A DNA stretch of 64,000 bases from Oxalobacteraceae bacterium (GTDB lineage: Bacteria > Pseudomonadota > Gammaproteobacteria > Burkholderiales > Burkholderiaceae_D). The DNA is taken from contig JAGKXB010000001.1 in assembly GCA_021151485.1 (NCBI GenBank), positions 106,952-170,951 of the forward strand, in the 5' to 3' direction. The notes beneath the pieces were generated by a model. It was not told the DNA's origin, did not search any database, and saw only the letters and a program-made list of their open reading frames with translations. The position numbers were made by a program, and so were the translations under genes. Every line of letters starts with the position of its first letter. Position 1 is the stretch's first letter. Of this stretch, positions 48,046-57,523 are shown in pieces.

Positions 48046-49233
48046 ATGAAACTAATCCAGCAACTAGAACATCAACTACAAACCTTGAATGACGCCAGCC
48101 TACTGCGCCGTCGGCGTACTGCTGAAACCGCATGTACACCACCCATGCAAGTTGATGGGCAGGCGATGTTGGCGTTTTGTAGCAATGATTATTTGGGTTT
48201 GGCGGCGTATCCACGGATTGTTGCTGCGCTGCAGGAAGGTGCGGCTTTGTATGGCGCAGGTAGCGGCGCGTCGCATTTGATCAGCGGTCATAGTCAGGCG
48301 CATGCTTTGTTGGAGCAGCGTTTGGCGAATGCGCTGTCGCCTTATTTGACATCGGCTCGTGCTTTGTATTTTTGTACGGGTTATATGGCGAATCTGGCCA
48401 TTTTGACGGCGCTGGCGGCGGCTGATTCTCATACAGAAATTTTTTCTGAGCAGCACAATCACGCTTCGTTAATTGATGGTGCGCGCTTGTCTAAAGCGAC
48501 GGTGACGATTTATCCGCATAGCGATACGATGGCGCTGGCTCATTTGTTAAACGCCAGCACTGCCAGTAACAAAATCGTGGTGACGGATAGCGTGTTCAGC
48601 ATGGATGGCGATTTGGCGCCATTGCCAGATTTGCTGGCGCTGTGCCAGCAACATGATGCCTGGCTAGTAATCGACGATGCGCATGGTTTTGGTACCTTGG
48701 GCGCGCGTGGTTTGGGAGCTTTAGAGCATTTTCAATTACAGACACCGCATATCATTTACATGGGCACGCTGGGCAAAGCTGCTGGCGTGGGTGGTGCGTT
48801 TGTCGCGGCGCATACCAGCGTGATCGAGTGGTTGATACAACGCGCCCGGCCTTATATTTACACCACGGCGGCGGCGCCTGCATTGGCGCATGCTTTGCTG
48901 ACTAGCCTGGACTTGATGCAAAGCGATGAAGGCATGGCACGACGCCAGCATTTACAGAAATTGATTCAACAATTGCAGACTAGCTTATCGCTGCAACGCT
49001 GGCGACTGATGCCATCCAACACGGCGATTCAACCTTTATTGGTAGGCAGCAATGCGGCTGCGATGCAACTTTCCCAGCAGTTATATGCGCAGGGATTATG
49101 GGTGCCAGCGATACGCCCACCTACCGTACCCGAAGGCACCGCACGGCTGCGCATCACATTGTCCGCAGCACATACTACGCAGGATGTGGAAAAATTAGTC
49201 GCTGCTTTGCATGTATTAGAGAAAAATTCATGA
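48046..49233 (+). CDS. bioF: 8-amino-7-oxononanoate synthase
   Basis: A 395-residue alpha-oxoamine synthase: FCSNDYLGLAAYPRI, GAGSGASHLISGHSQAH, DSVFSMDGDLAPL, VIDDAHGFGTLG and the PLP lysine in IYMGTLGKAAGVGGAFVA. It condenses pimeloyl-ACP and alanine in biotin synthesis. The end overlaps the bioD start (ATGA). Confidence 0.96.
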   Translation: MKLIQQLEHQLQTLNDASLLRRRRTAETACTPPMQVDGQAMLAFCSNDYLGLAAYPRIVAALQEGAALYGAGSGASHLISGHSQAHALLEQRLANALSPYLTSARALYFCTGYMANLAILTALAAADSHTEIFSEQHNHASLIDGARLSKATVTIYPHSDTMALAHLLNASTASNKIVVTDSVFSMDGDLAPLPDLLALCQQHDAWLVIDDAHGFGTLGARGLGALEHFQLQTPHIIYMGTLGKAAGVGGAFVAAHTSVIEWLIQRARPYIYTTAAAPALAHALLTSLDLMQSDEGMARRQHLQKLIQQLQTSLSLQRWRLMPSNTAIQPLLVGSNAAAMQLSQQLYAQGLWVPAIRPPTVPEGTARLRITLSAAHTTQDVEKLVAALHVLEKNS

Positions 49234-49931
49234 ACAAAAAATTTACCTGCTTTATCACCGGCACCGATACCGAAGTAGGCAAAACCCTCATTTCCAGCGC
49301 CTTACTGCACACATTGGCACAACTAAACCTACGCAGCGCCGGCATGAAACCCGTCGCCGCCGGCGCTTTTCTGCGCCAAAACGTGTGGTGCAATGAGGAT
49401 ATGGACCAACTCGCCGCGGCTTCCAACGTCAAACTGCCTTCTACGCTGACCACACCATATTTGCTACAAGCCGCCATCGCACCGCACATCGCCTCCCAAT
49501 TAGAAGGCGTCACCATCGACTTAGCGCATATTCAAACTTGTTATGAACAAATCCATGATCAAGTAGACGCCGTCGTAGTCGAAGGCGTAGGTGGATTTAA
49601 AGTCCCCTTATGCGATGAATACGACACGGCTGACTTGGCGCAACGATTAGGTTTACCAGTCGTATTAGTGGTCGGCCTGCGCTTAGGTTGCATCAGCCAA
49701 GCCTTGTTAACCGCAGAAGCCATTGCACGTCGCGGCTTGGTATTAGCCGGCTGGGTCGCCAATTGCGTCACGCCCGACATGCCATATCAGGAAGAAAACA
49801 TCGCCGCCTTAAAACAACGCCTGGGAGCGCCTTTGCTTGGTGTCGTACCCAAGCTGGCATCGCCCTGCGCTGCTGATGCGGCTGGGTATTTGGATTTTTC
49901 TGGTTTGCCGGGTTGGCCTACATCCGATTAA
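49230..49931 (+). CDS. bioD: Dethiobiotin synthetase
   Basis: A P-loop protein of 233 residues with FITGTDTEVGKTLISSALL at the start, MKPVAAG and VVEGVGGFKVPL. It closes the ureido ring with CO2 and ATP to give dethiobiotin. The ATG at 49230 shares 4 bases with the bioF stop; the longer frame from 49098 has no support. Confidence 0.95.
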   Translation: MNKKFTCFITGTDTEVGKTLISSALLHTLAQLNLRSAGMKPVAAGAFLRQNVWCNEDMDQLAAASNVKLPSTLTTPYLLQAAIAPHIASQLEGVTIDLAHIQTCYEQIHDQVDAVVVEGVGGFKVPLCDEYDTADLAQRLGLPVVLVVGLRLGCISQALLTAEAIARRGLVLAGWVANCVTPDMPYQEENIAALKQRLGAPLLGVVPKLASPCAADAAGYLDFSGLPGWPTSD

Positions 49932-50004
49932 ACTATCAGCTTCCTGATTTAAGTAAAATTCAGCCCACCTCTTACACCAAGAACCTTTGAAGTTGGAAAA
50001 ATCT

Positions 50005-51054
50005 ATGTCAAACACTCCTGTGACCTCCACCCCTCTATCCTTCCATCCACCCCAAAAATCCATCACCGTCCCACAAACAGCCACCTGGCCAGTAGAGGAC
50101 GTGCTGGCTTTATTCGAACTGCCCTTCAACGATTTGATGTACCGAGCACAACAAGCACACCGCGCGAACTTTGAGGCAGGTGATATTGAATTGGCGACTT
50201 TGCTGTCGATCAAAACCGGCGGCTGTGAAGAGGATTGCGGTTATTGCCCACAAGCTGCGCGCTACGATACTGGCGTGGAGGCAAAAAAAATATTGCCGAT
50301 TGAAAGCGTGCTGGAAGCAGCCCAGGCGGCGAAGGAAAACGGTGCTACGCGTTTTTGCATGGGTGCGGCATGGCGCAGTCCTAAAGAACGCGACATGGAA
50401 AAAGTCGAACAAATGGTGCGTGAAGTCAAAGCCATGGGGCTGGAAACTTGCGCGACCTTGGGCATGTTGGAAGAGCAGCAAGCTTATAGATTGAAAAAAG
50501 CTGGGTTGGATTATTACAACCACAATTTAGATACTGCGCCAGAGTTTTATGACAACGTGATTTCCACCCGTGAATATCAAGATCGTTTAGACACATTGGG
50601 CCGAGTACGCGATGCAGGTTTGAAAGTGTGCTGTGGTGGCATCGTCGGCATGGGCGAATCGCGTCAGCAGCGCGCTGGTTTGATTGCACAATTGGCTAAC
50701 TTGAATCCCTATCCAGAATCGGTGCCCATCAACCACCTAGTGCAAGTCGAAGGCACACCGCTGCATGGTACTGAGGTGCTGGATCCGCTGGAATTTGTGC
50801 GCACCATCGCAGTAGCCCGCATCACCATGCCGAAAGCGCGCGTGCGCTTGTCAGCGGGACGTCGTGAACTGGGCGAAGCAATTCAAGCCATGTGCTTTTT
50901 GGCTGGTGCTAATTCGATTTTTTATGGAGATAAATTGCTCACCACCGACAACCCCGATGCACAGGATGATCGTGCTTTATTGGCCAAATTAGGCTTAAAA
51001 GCACGCGACTCGACTTCCGCCGCCACACCATCCGCATGCTCCACACAATCCTAA
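50005..51054 (+). CDS. bioB: Biotin synthase
   Basis: A radical-SAM enzyme. [10 protein letters not shown] is the CxxxCxxC iron-sulphur site, followed by [20 protein letters not shown] and [15 protein letters not shown]. It inserts sulphur into dethiobiotin. The ATG at 50005 has a GGA site before it; a TTG at 49987 in frame is less likely. Last bio gene of the run. The 210 bases that follow hold nothing recognisable. Confidence 0.97.
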   Translation: MSNTPVTSTPLSFHPPQKSITVPQTATWPVEDVLALFELPFNDLMYRAQQAHRANFEAGDIELATLLSIKTGGCEEDCGYCPQAARYDTGVEAKKILPIESVLEAAQAAKENGATRFCMGAAWRSPKERDMEKVEQMVREVKAMGLETCATLGMLEEQQAYRLKKAGLDYYNHNLDTAPEFYDNVISTREYQDRLDTLGRVRDAGLKVCCGGIVGMGESRQQRAGLIAQLANLNPYPESVPINHLVQVEGTPLHGTEVLDPLEFVRTIAVARITMPKARVRLSAGRRELGEAIQAMCFLAGANSIFYGDKLLTTDNPDAQDDRALLAKLGLKARDSTSAATPSACSTQS

Positions 51055-51264
51055 TCGCCAATCACAATTGAAATCGCCTGCCGCATCGCTGCTACAGCAA
51101 AGCGGCTAGGCATCTGAGTTTCCCCCAAATCTGTAGATGGTTTTCAACTGCCGCTATGTAATTAACCTCAATTTTGGGGCAGTTAGAAATAGTCTCTCAT
51201 CACCAATCTGTGTATCGATCAATACCATAACTCCTCCCACCTTCTCACCCACAATCCACAATCT

Positions 51265-52218
51265 ATGCGCATCCTTTTTTACACCCCTCAAATCCACGTA
51301 CAAGAAGCCTGGTTGACTGAGTTACAGCAAGCGCTACCAGAAGCAACCTTTCATCTTTGGCGTGAGGATGCAATAGAAGAAAACGCCCTGCCGGCGGATT
51401 ACGCTGTGCTATGGCAACCGCCGGCTGCGATGTTGGCTGGTCGTAGTGATTTGAAAGCTATTTTCCACTTGGGTGCGGGTGTGGATGCTTTATTTAAACT
51501 GGGAGATGCTTTGCCACCCAATGTGCCGATTTTCCGGCTGGAAGATGCCGGTATGGCAATTCAAATGGCGGAATATGTCAGCCATGCGGTGTTACGTTAT
51601 TTTCGCCGTTTCGATGAATTTGATGCACAAGCACGTGATGGCGTGTGGAAATTTTTACCTCCACGCAAGAAAGAACATTTCACCATCGGCATACTGGGTT
51701 TGGGCGTGCTGGGATGCCGTATCGCGCAATCGTTGCAGGAATATGGTTTTCCCTTGCGCGGCTGGAGTCGTAGCATGAAAAATATCCCAGGTATGGATTG
51801 TTTTGCTGGAGATGCCAGCCTAGGGGAATTTTTATCCGGCACCCAGGTCTTAGTGTGTGCCTTGCCGCTGACCGATCAAACCCGTGATTTGCTGAATCAC
51901 ACCAACCTGGCCACATTGCCGCAAGGCGCATATCTGATCAATGTGGCACGCGGTGCGCATGTGGTGGAATCGGATTTGCTGGCATTGGTGCAAAACGATC
52001 ATATCGCTGGCGCGACCTTGGATGTCTTTCGCCAGGAACCTTTGCCACCTGAACATCCATTCTGGCAAGAAAAACGTATCACGATCACACCGCATATTGC
52101 TGCGCTCACGCAACGTCATGAAAGCATTCTACAAATCGTTGCTAAAATCCGCTCCCTGGAAAACGGTGCGGCGATGAGCAACATCACAGGCCGAGTCCAC
52201 GCTAGCACAGGGTATTAA
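51265..52218 (+). CDS. D-isomer 2-hydroxyacid dehydrogenase, GhrA-type
   Basis: A 317-residue enzyme. The NAD(P) site GILGLGVLGCRIAQSLQEYG and the catalytic pieces YLINVARGAHVVESDLL, DVFRQEPLPPEHPFW and ITPHIAALT (Arg, Glu, His) are present. It resembles glyoxylate/hydroxypyruvate reductase A. It reduces 2-oxo acids to hydroxyacids in the cytoplasm. The next gene, PEPC-like, begins 29 bases later. Confidence 0.88.
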   Translation: MRILFYTPQIHVQEAWLTELQQALPEATFHLWREDAIEENALPADYAVLWQPPAAMLAGRSDLKAIFHLGAGVDALFKLGDALPPNVPIFRLEDAGMAIQMAEYVSHAVLRYFRRFDEFDAQARDGVWKFLPPRKKEHFTIGILGLGVLGCRIAQSLQEYGFPLRGWSRSMKNIPGMDCFAGDASLGEFLSGTQVLVCALPLTDQTRDLLNHTNLATLPQGAYLINVARGAHVVESDLLALVQNDHIAGATLDVFRQEPLPPEHPFWQEKRITITPHIAALTQRHESILQIVAKIRSLENGAAMSNITGRVHASTGY

Positions 52219-52247
52219 ACAAACTCAATTTAATAGGAAAAACAATA

Positions 52248-55202
52248 ATGTTTGTTACAACAAAACCAACGTCTCTCATCTCATCGCTTAGACCATTTAT
52301 TTCCAATTCCGCCAAATTTAATCCTAGTCGTGCCAGAACTTTTGGGCACTTAGGCGCATTCTCAACGCCAGCATCTGGGGCAGCCATCATCAATACGCCT
52401 GCAAAATTAGGCGTGGTCCCATTTCCACTACGAGTGAAGGACACCCGCAGCTATACCACTTATGTACAAGGCCTTCCCTTAAGTGCGTTGACCGGTGAAG
52501 CGTTCCAAGGTGGCACCAACAAGATGGCGCCAATTGATATATCGAAGACTTTGCCCGAAATTGGGGTAGAAGTCATGCGCAAATATTTTCCAAGCAACAC
52601 CGTCAGTCTTACTTTAGAGCTGATGAGCCTTGCGAACGCCAGTGTCCAACAACCTTCTTTGGCTGATGAAAAAGCAATGGCCGCGAAGATCTCTGGAAGA
52701 CTAAACACACTAAGTCCTGAATCCTATAAAAACCTGATCAAAGCACTGTATGTCTATACCAAACTAACAGCACTGGAAGGCGAGGGCTCTTCTTTATCAG
52801 GCTCTCAAACACCATTACGCGACGCCATGACGGCGCTTTTGGAAACCAAGACAATTTCTGAGGCCCTTGAATGTATCCCCGCGACGCTTACCGATGCGCT
52901 CACCGCCCACCCTGTGCGTCCCGATCAGGGCGAAGTCGTCCGTGCCAGCCATGCCTTAACCACTGCTTATCAAGGATGGCGTAATGAAATCGAGACCTAT
53001 GGAAAATCCGATCTTTCTCAACAATCTGCGATATGTGAAAAGGCCAATCGATTGAGAGATGCAGTGGTAGAAAATATCGTCTATCTCTGTACTTCCGACC
53101 ATATTCCAACCATTCGGGTGCTACCTGAAGATGAGCAACGCAATATATCAATCTTAGTAAAAAACAATGAAAAAGAATTATTGGATGCAGTGCACAGGGT
53201 CCGCTCTGTCATCCGACTGTCTTTTTTTGAACAAATGGCCAAAGAAATATCAAGACAAGGTGATGTCGAGCAAAGTGAAATGGCAGCAATACTTCGCAAA
53301 TCTCCGGAAGAAAGATTGCGTGAATTGGGTAACCATTCTCTGATTAAAGGCCACTCTGATTATGAAAAAGTAATGGAGCGTGTTAATCAACTACGCTATA
53401 AGATGGATCGTTGGTGTCTGGATAAAGACGGGAATCCTAACGTCAATTCAAGAACTGGCGGGAATTCGATTGCCGAAGGACGACGACTGGCTTTGGGCGA
53501 TATTAGTGAGCAACACGGCTTGGTTAAGTTTACAGATTCCGCCGTCCCACCTTCCGATCTTGCAGTGATGAAAAGCCGACTCAAAGAAGTGAGCAATCAC
53601 CCTCAATGGGGCCCTTACATTGAAGCCAGACTCAAACTTGGTTGGCCTATTGTCAAAATTTACAGCGGCCTTGTGCTCTTTAGGACGAGAGAAGCTGTCA
53701 AAGCAGCCGAATCCTTCCAATACAACCCGCAAGCGTCCTTTGATCTGCTCAGCACAGGCATTCCGGGGAGTCGGGGATTTTTAAAATTAATCGAGCCCTT
53801 GGTGTCCTCTGAAAAAGCACTGGGTGTCTATGGATTCTGGTCCGAGCAAAACGAATTAGTAGAAATGCGAGGCGTAGAGTTGGGATTGGCCCATATTCGC
53901 AACGGAGAAACTTTCTTTGCGAAATTACTCTCTGAGACTTTTGCAATTCTAGGCTCACCCGAAACACCTTCATTTTCTGAGAGTGATATTCCCACCCAGA
54001 AAGTAATTTTAAGAGAATTCTTAGCAGGCCCTACACCCGACCTTCCTTTGGACTTCCAACTCAAATTAACGGAAGATCGCCAAAAATTTTATAAAAATCT
54101 CAAAGACGAGATGAGTATTTCACAATTTTTCAAGCTCATAGCCAGTGATGGAGCAGGCGAACACGGCGATGTCGAGCTGGCCATTTTGGTGATGAAAAGT
54201 GCCGCCAAATTAATCGGACATCGGGGAGACGTGGTGGTGCTTTGCGAAGATGAGCAGGCCATGTCCTCGGCCATTGCATTGATGAAAAATCAAGACGTGC
54301 CAGATTCTTTTTTTGAAGGCGTCATGATGATGTGTGCCGGTAGTGACAACCAGAAAAAAGAAGGACCGTTTAAGTCCGCGCGATTGAATACTGAATTCCT
54401 AGAAGTGGCCTACCAAAGAGGAATTAACACATTTTTTGGCCAAGGCTGCTCGCCTCATCGCTCCGCAACCGTATCTCCAGTCACAGATATGGTGACCATG
54501 CAACCTGGCGTTCAAGGCCGTGTCTTAGGACGGAGCGGGGTACTCAACTACATCATGGAAAAATTTGCGCAGCAAGTGTCAGCACGCGCCCATGTCATGA
54601 GTGACAACAATTCGGCACGGGAACAACAAAACATGATCCTTGATGTGATGGCAAATGAGGTACATCGCGCTTTCAAGGATGCACTACAAGACTATCCGGA
54701 ATTACGCCAAGCCCTCCTCAACTATCGACAAACAGCCACCACCTTCTTTTCTCGTCCTACCAGCAAACCTGGGACTGGGGATGTCATTAAAATGACTCGC
54801 GCCATTGAGTCAGCTCGCTTCCAAGTGGCCGAAAATACCTGCGATCCTCAAATTGCAGGTTTGGTAAAGGGCGTCAATGCTGGGATCGAAATACTCGAAA
54901 AAACGTATGGTTTATCTCGCGATCAGATTCAACAGGTCTACACCCATACCCCAGAAGGAAAATCCATCATCGATATCCTTTGCGATTTTTACTCCCTGCT
55001 TGACCCAGCACTCCCCGATACCAAAGGGATCCAAAAAACGACCCATGAGGATGTAGCGGCTGTGATCTCCACGCTGACTGGAAAACCCGCACCTTCCAGA
55101 AAAACAGACGCCACCCTCAGACTCATCCGCCTCGTCAACGAAGGAGCACCTAATGCATTCAAGGCGGATGGTGTGTTGTTGTTAGGATATCGTCCTGTGT
55201 AA
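52248..55202 (+). CDS. Highly diverged phosphoenolpyruvate carboxylase homologue, probable neo-functional or pseudo-enzyme
   Basis: A 984-residue protein colinear with PEP carboxylase by several landmarks. TAHPVR at 219-224 replaces TAHPTE and keeps the His. WCLDKDGNPNV near 389-399 replaces WxGGDRDGNPNV. MRGVELGLAH near 540 fits the IRQxSxxH region. GSDNQKKEG at 698-706 fits YSDSxKDxG. FFGQGCSPHR near 729-738 fits FHGRGGSxGR, with His, the first Arg and a Gly lost. SRP at 835-837 and RAI at 851-853 fit the SRPxxR and LRAI segments. The C-terminus ends DGVLLLGYRPV and not in the usual GxRNTG. An N-terminal extra segment of about 60 residues is rich in Ser, Thr, Pro and Asn. True PEPC makes oxaloacetate from PEP and bicarbonate; here substrate-binding motifs are changed, so activity is doubtful. 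No signal peptide is seen. It has AGGAAA before its ATG and no frame lesion over almost 3 kb, so it is under selection. Confidence 0.72.
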   Translation: MFVTTKPTSLISSLRPFISNSAKFNPSRARTFGHLGAFSTPASGAAIINTPAKLGVVPFPLRVKDTRSYTTYVQGLPLSALTGEAFQGGTNKMAPIDISKTLPEIGVEVMRKYFPSNTVSLTLELMSLANASVQQPSLADEKAMAAKISGRLNTLSPESYKNLIKALYVYTKLTALEGEGSSLSGSQTPLRDAMTALLETKTISEALECIPATLTDALTAHPVRPDQGEVVRASHALTTAYQGWRNEIETYGKSDLSQQSAICEKANRLRDAVVENIVYLCTSDHIPTIRVLPEDEQRNISILVKNNEKELLDAVHRVRSVIRLSFFEQMAKEISRQGDVEQSEMAAILRKSPEERLRELGNHSLIKGHSDYEKVMERVNQLRYKMDRWCLDKDGNPNVNSRTGGNSIAEGRRLALGDISEQHGLVKFTDSAVPPSDLAVMKSRLKEVSNHPQWGPYIEARLKLGWPIVKIYSGLVLFRTREAVKAAESFQYNPQASFDLLSTGIPGSRGFLKLIEPLVSSEKALGVYGFWSEQNELVEMRGVELGLAHIRNGETFFAKLLSETFAILGSPETPSFSESDIPTQKVILREFLAGPTPDLPLDFQLKLTEDRQKFYKNLKDEMSISQFFKLIASDGAGEHGDVELAILVMKSAAKLIGHRGDVVVLCEDEQAMSSAIALMKNQDVPDSFFEGVMMMCAGSDNQKKEGPFKSARLNTEFLEVAYQRGINTFFGQGCSPHRSATVSPVTDMVTMQPGVQGRVLGRSGVLNYIMEKFAQQVSARAHVMSDNNSAREQQNMILDVMANEVHRAFKDALQDYPELRQALLNYRQTATTFFSRPTSKPGTGDVIKMTRAIESARFQVAENTCDPQIAGLVKGVNAGIEILEKTYGLSRDQIQQVYTHTPEGKSIIDILCDFYSLLDPALPDTKGIQKTTHEDVAAVISTLTGKPAPSRKTDATLRLIRLVNEGAPNAFKADGVLLLGYRPV

Positions 55203-55222
55203 AATAAAAAAGGGTATTCAAT

Positions 55223-56152
55223 ATGCAAATCATGCAAGCCAATCAACACTTACCGCAACAAGTCAAAATCGTTGAAGTAGGCCCACGTGATGGCTTGCAA
55301 AACGAGCCAGGCATCATCGATGCTGAAACCAAAATTGCTCTCGTCAATCGCTTGAGCCTGGCCGGTTTCCACAATATCGAAGCCGCGGCGTTTGTATCAC
55401 CAAAGTGGGTGCCACAAATGGCGACCTCCAATGCCGTTATGCAAGGCATCACGCGCCAGCCCGGTGTCGTGTATTCGGCCCTCGTTCCCAATATGCAAGG
55501 CTTAGAAACCGCTCTGCAAGCCAAAATCGATGAAGTCGTTATTTTTGCCGCTGCATCAGAAGCCTTTTCGCAAAAGAATATCAATTGCTCGATTGCTGAG
55601 TCGATACAGCGTTTTCAACAAGTCGCACAAACCGCCAAGCAACAAGGCCTGCGTTTACGCGGCAGCATCAGCTGTGCTTTTGTCTGCCCGTATCAAGGCG
55701 TTGTCCCACCACAAAGCGTGATCGAAGTCGTGCAACGCATGCGTGACCTGGGATGCGATGAAATCGATATCGCCGACACCATCGGTGCCGCCACCCCGCG
55801 CCAGGTGCAAACAGTGATGCAAGCCGCTGCGCAGGAGTTTCCTATCGCGCAATTATCCGGCCACTTCCACGACACCTACGGCCAAGCGCTGGCCAATATT
55901 TATGCCAGTTTGGAAGTTGGAATTGCCATTTTCCACGCTTCAGTAGCAGGTTTGGGTGGCTGCCCTTACGCCAAAGGTGCTACCGGTAACGTCGCTACCG
56001 AAGACGTGCTGTATATGATGCAGGGATTGGGGATAGAGACTGGAATAGATTTAAATGCAGTAGTCGATGCTGGTTTATTTATTTCGCAGCATTTGGGACG
56101 GCCATCGATGAGTCGGGCTGGGAATGCGCTTGCAAGCAAACGCATGTCATAA
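55223..56152 (+). CDS. Hydroxymethylglutaryl-CoA lyase
   Basis: A 309-residue HMGL-type TIM barrel: VKIVEVGPRDGLQNEPGIID at the start, EAAAFVSPKWVPQMA, DEIDIADTIGAATPRQV, HFHDTYGQALANI with metal His, and GLGGCPYAKGATGNVATED with the catalytic Cys. It cleaves HMG-CoA to acetoacetate and acetyl-CoA at the end of leucine breakdown. It lies 20 bases after the PEPC-like gene. The enoyl-CoA hydratase at 45234 could be its pathway partner. Confidence 0.94.
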   Translation: MQIMQANQHLPQQVKIVEVGPRDGLQNEPGIIDAETKIALVNRLSLAGFHNIEAAAFVSPKWVPQMATSNAVMQGITRQPGVVYSALVPNMQGLETALQAKIDEVVIFAAASEAFSQKNINCSIAESIQRFQQVAQTAKQQGLRLRGSISCAFVCPYQGVVPPQSVIEVVQRMRDLGCDEIDIADTIGAATPRQVQTVMQAAAQEFPIAQLSGHFHDTYGQALANIYASLEVGIAIFHASVAGLGGCPYAKGATGNVATEDVLYMMQGLGIETGIDLNAVVDAGLFISQHLGRPSMSRAGNALASKRMS

Positions 56153-56282
56153 AAACAAATTTGTTGTCAAAAATAATAGCCTAAATGATACAATTTGACG
56201 CGCTTAAATTTTAATCAATCACGGCTATTAAGCGACAAAAATAATAACGACAACAATAACGATATTGACAAGAGAGGTCACA

Positions 56283-57497
56283 ATGTTTATTCCCCGCGTG
56301 GCACAAATCGTGGCGCCCCCAACACTCAAAAATGCAGCGCAAGTAGGACATCAAATCGGACCAAGCAAGACCACCCCTTTCGGCCTCTTACGTTTTCTTT
56401 CAACCCAAACAAAGGGGGAAATAGAAAGAAAATTTATCCAATTCCAGTTCCCTAAAATAAACTTTCCCAAATGCGCTGAATATCGTGTCACGCCATTTGT
56501 CATTCCGTTTGATGGTCAATCGGATCAAGAATACGCAAATATGATGCACGGTAGAGAGCAGCTCCCTTTTCTATCACGTGACATTTCTCATGCCGATGAA
56601 AATAGGGAGCCCACTGTACATAGTGGCAATATGTACTTGGCCTACCATACACGTACAAATCAAGATGGAGAGATCCATCGCTATTTACTCAAAGGGATAG
56701 ACGAAAAAAAATTCCCCGCCGCACGCGCTTTAGCCGCGAGAGAATGGTGCGTTGCTTTTATTTCAATCTTATTAGGCAAAGATAATTGCTTTGCCAAAAC
56801 TGCCGTCGAAAAGATAAATGATGTTTATTTTGTGTCGCGACGGTTTGTCAATGGCAACACGGGAAGAGATTGGGTCAATTCTCCAGAAGACTTTACGGAA
56901 ACGATGCTGCCATTCCAAACGCTGATAGATGCGTATGCATTAGATCGCGCACTCTGCTCAACCGAGCTTGACAACCCAGGCAATGTGCTTGGCATACTTG
57001 ATGAAAATGGACAACCTCGCTCTAAGGTAATGAAAAACACGCCCATCGTTATTATTGACAATGAAAGGAAACTGCCTAACGCAGCAATCATGCGTCAAAT
57101 CAACGAAATTACTGGATCAAACTGGCAAGAGGAAGATCCTTACCCAGGCAGTCCAACCTGGTTACGCAATCAGGCTATGGAACTAGGAGATGCAAATAAT
57201 CTGATTGAGAGCGCGATGAAAAGCAAAGATCCCTATCTAGCAGTACTATCACATCGCATTAAACAAGGAACCATTCCCAATGCGAAACAACTTTTTGTTT
57301 CGGATGAGTTGATCGATAACATCATTAACAAGCAAGCAGAAGTAAGAGGTGTTATGCGTGCTTTTTCAATCTACGCGGATAAAGAACTTGTTTCACCTAC
57401 TATGCCATACAATGAATTTGCGGATCTTTGCCAACAACGCCGCAGTGAAGGTAAACGCGTAAGCTTGGCTGATTGCATAACTGGATTTAGTCATTAA
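56283..57497 (+). CDS. Unrecognised protein with weak kinase-like motifs; possible secreted effector
   Basis: I do not recognise this 404-residue protein. Its start at 56283 (MFIPRVAQIV) has AGAGGT just before it. The first 60 residues are rich in Pro, Thr, Gln and Lys and share a spaced pattern with the PEPC-like protein (MF at 1, FG near 33, ST near 40). A region around residues 137-265 has features seen in HipA/phosphatidylinositol-kinase-like folds: LLKGID with a Lys, a Glu in AAREW, LDNPGNVLGIL (residues 229-239, D then N four later) and IVIIDNE (256-261). The tail is helical. No signal peptide, no membrane helix. It is flanked by the HMG-CoA lyase and carbonic anhydrase genes. Function unknown. 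Confidence 0.7.
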   Translation: MFIPRVAQIVAPPTLKNAAQVGHQIGPSKTTPFGLLRFLSTQTKGEIERKFIQFQFPKINFPKCAEYRVTPFVIPFDGQSDQEYANMMHGREQLPFLSRDISHADENREPTVHSGNMYLAYHTRTNQDGEIHRYLLKGIDEKKFPAARALAAREWCVAFISILLGKDNCFAKTAVEKINDVYFVSRRFVNGNTGRDWVNSPEDFTETMLPFQTLIDAYALDRALCSTELDNPGNVLGILDENGQPRSKVMKNTPIVIIDNERKLPNAAIMRQINEITGSNWQEEDPYPGSPTWLRNQAMELGDANNLIESAMKSKDPYLAVLSHRIKQGTIPNAKQLFVSDELIDNIINKQAEVRGVMRAFSIYADKELVSPTMPYNEFADLCQQRRSEGKRVSLADCITGFSH

Positions 57498-57523
57498 TTA
57501 GTCCTTATTTCAGGAAATATCCC

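Noticed and set aside
49098..49229. Longer N-terminus of BioD
   Set aside because: It is the shadow of bioF in another frame; the ATGA overlap start at 49230 matches the family.
51055..51264. A regulatory RNA or riboswitch after bioB
   Set aside because: No stable conserved fold or known motif could be recognised; left as plain intergenic DNA.
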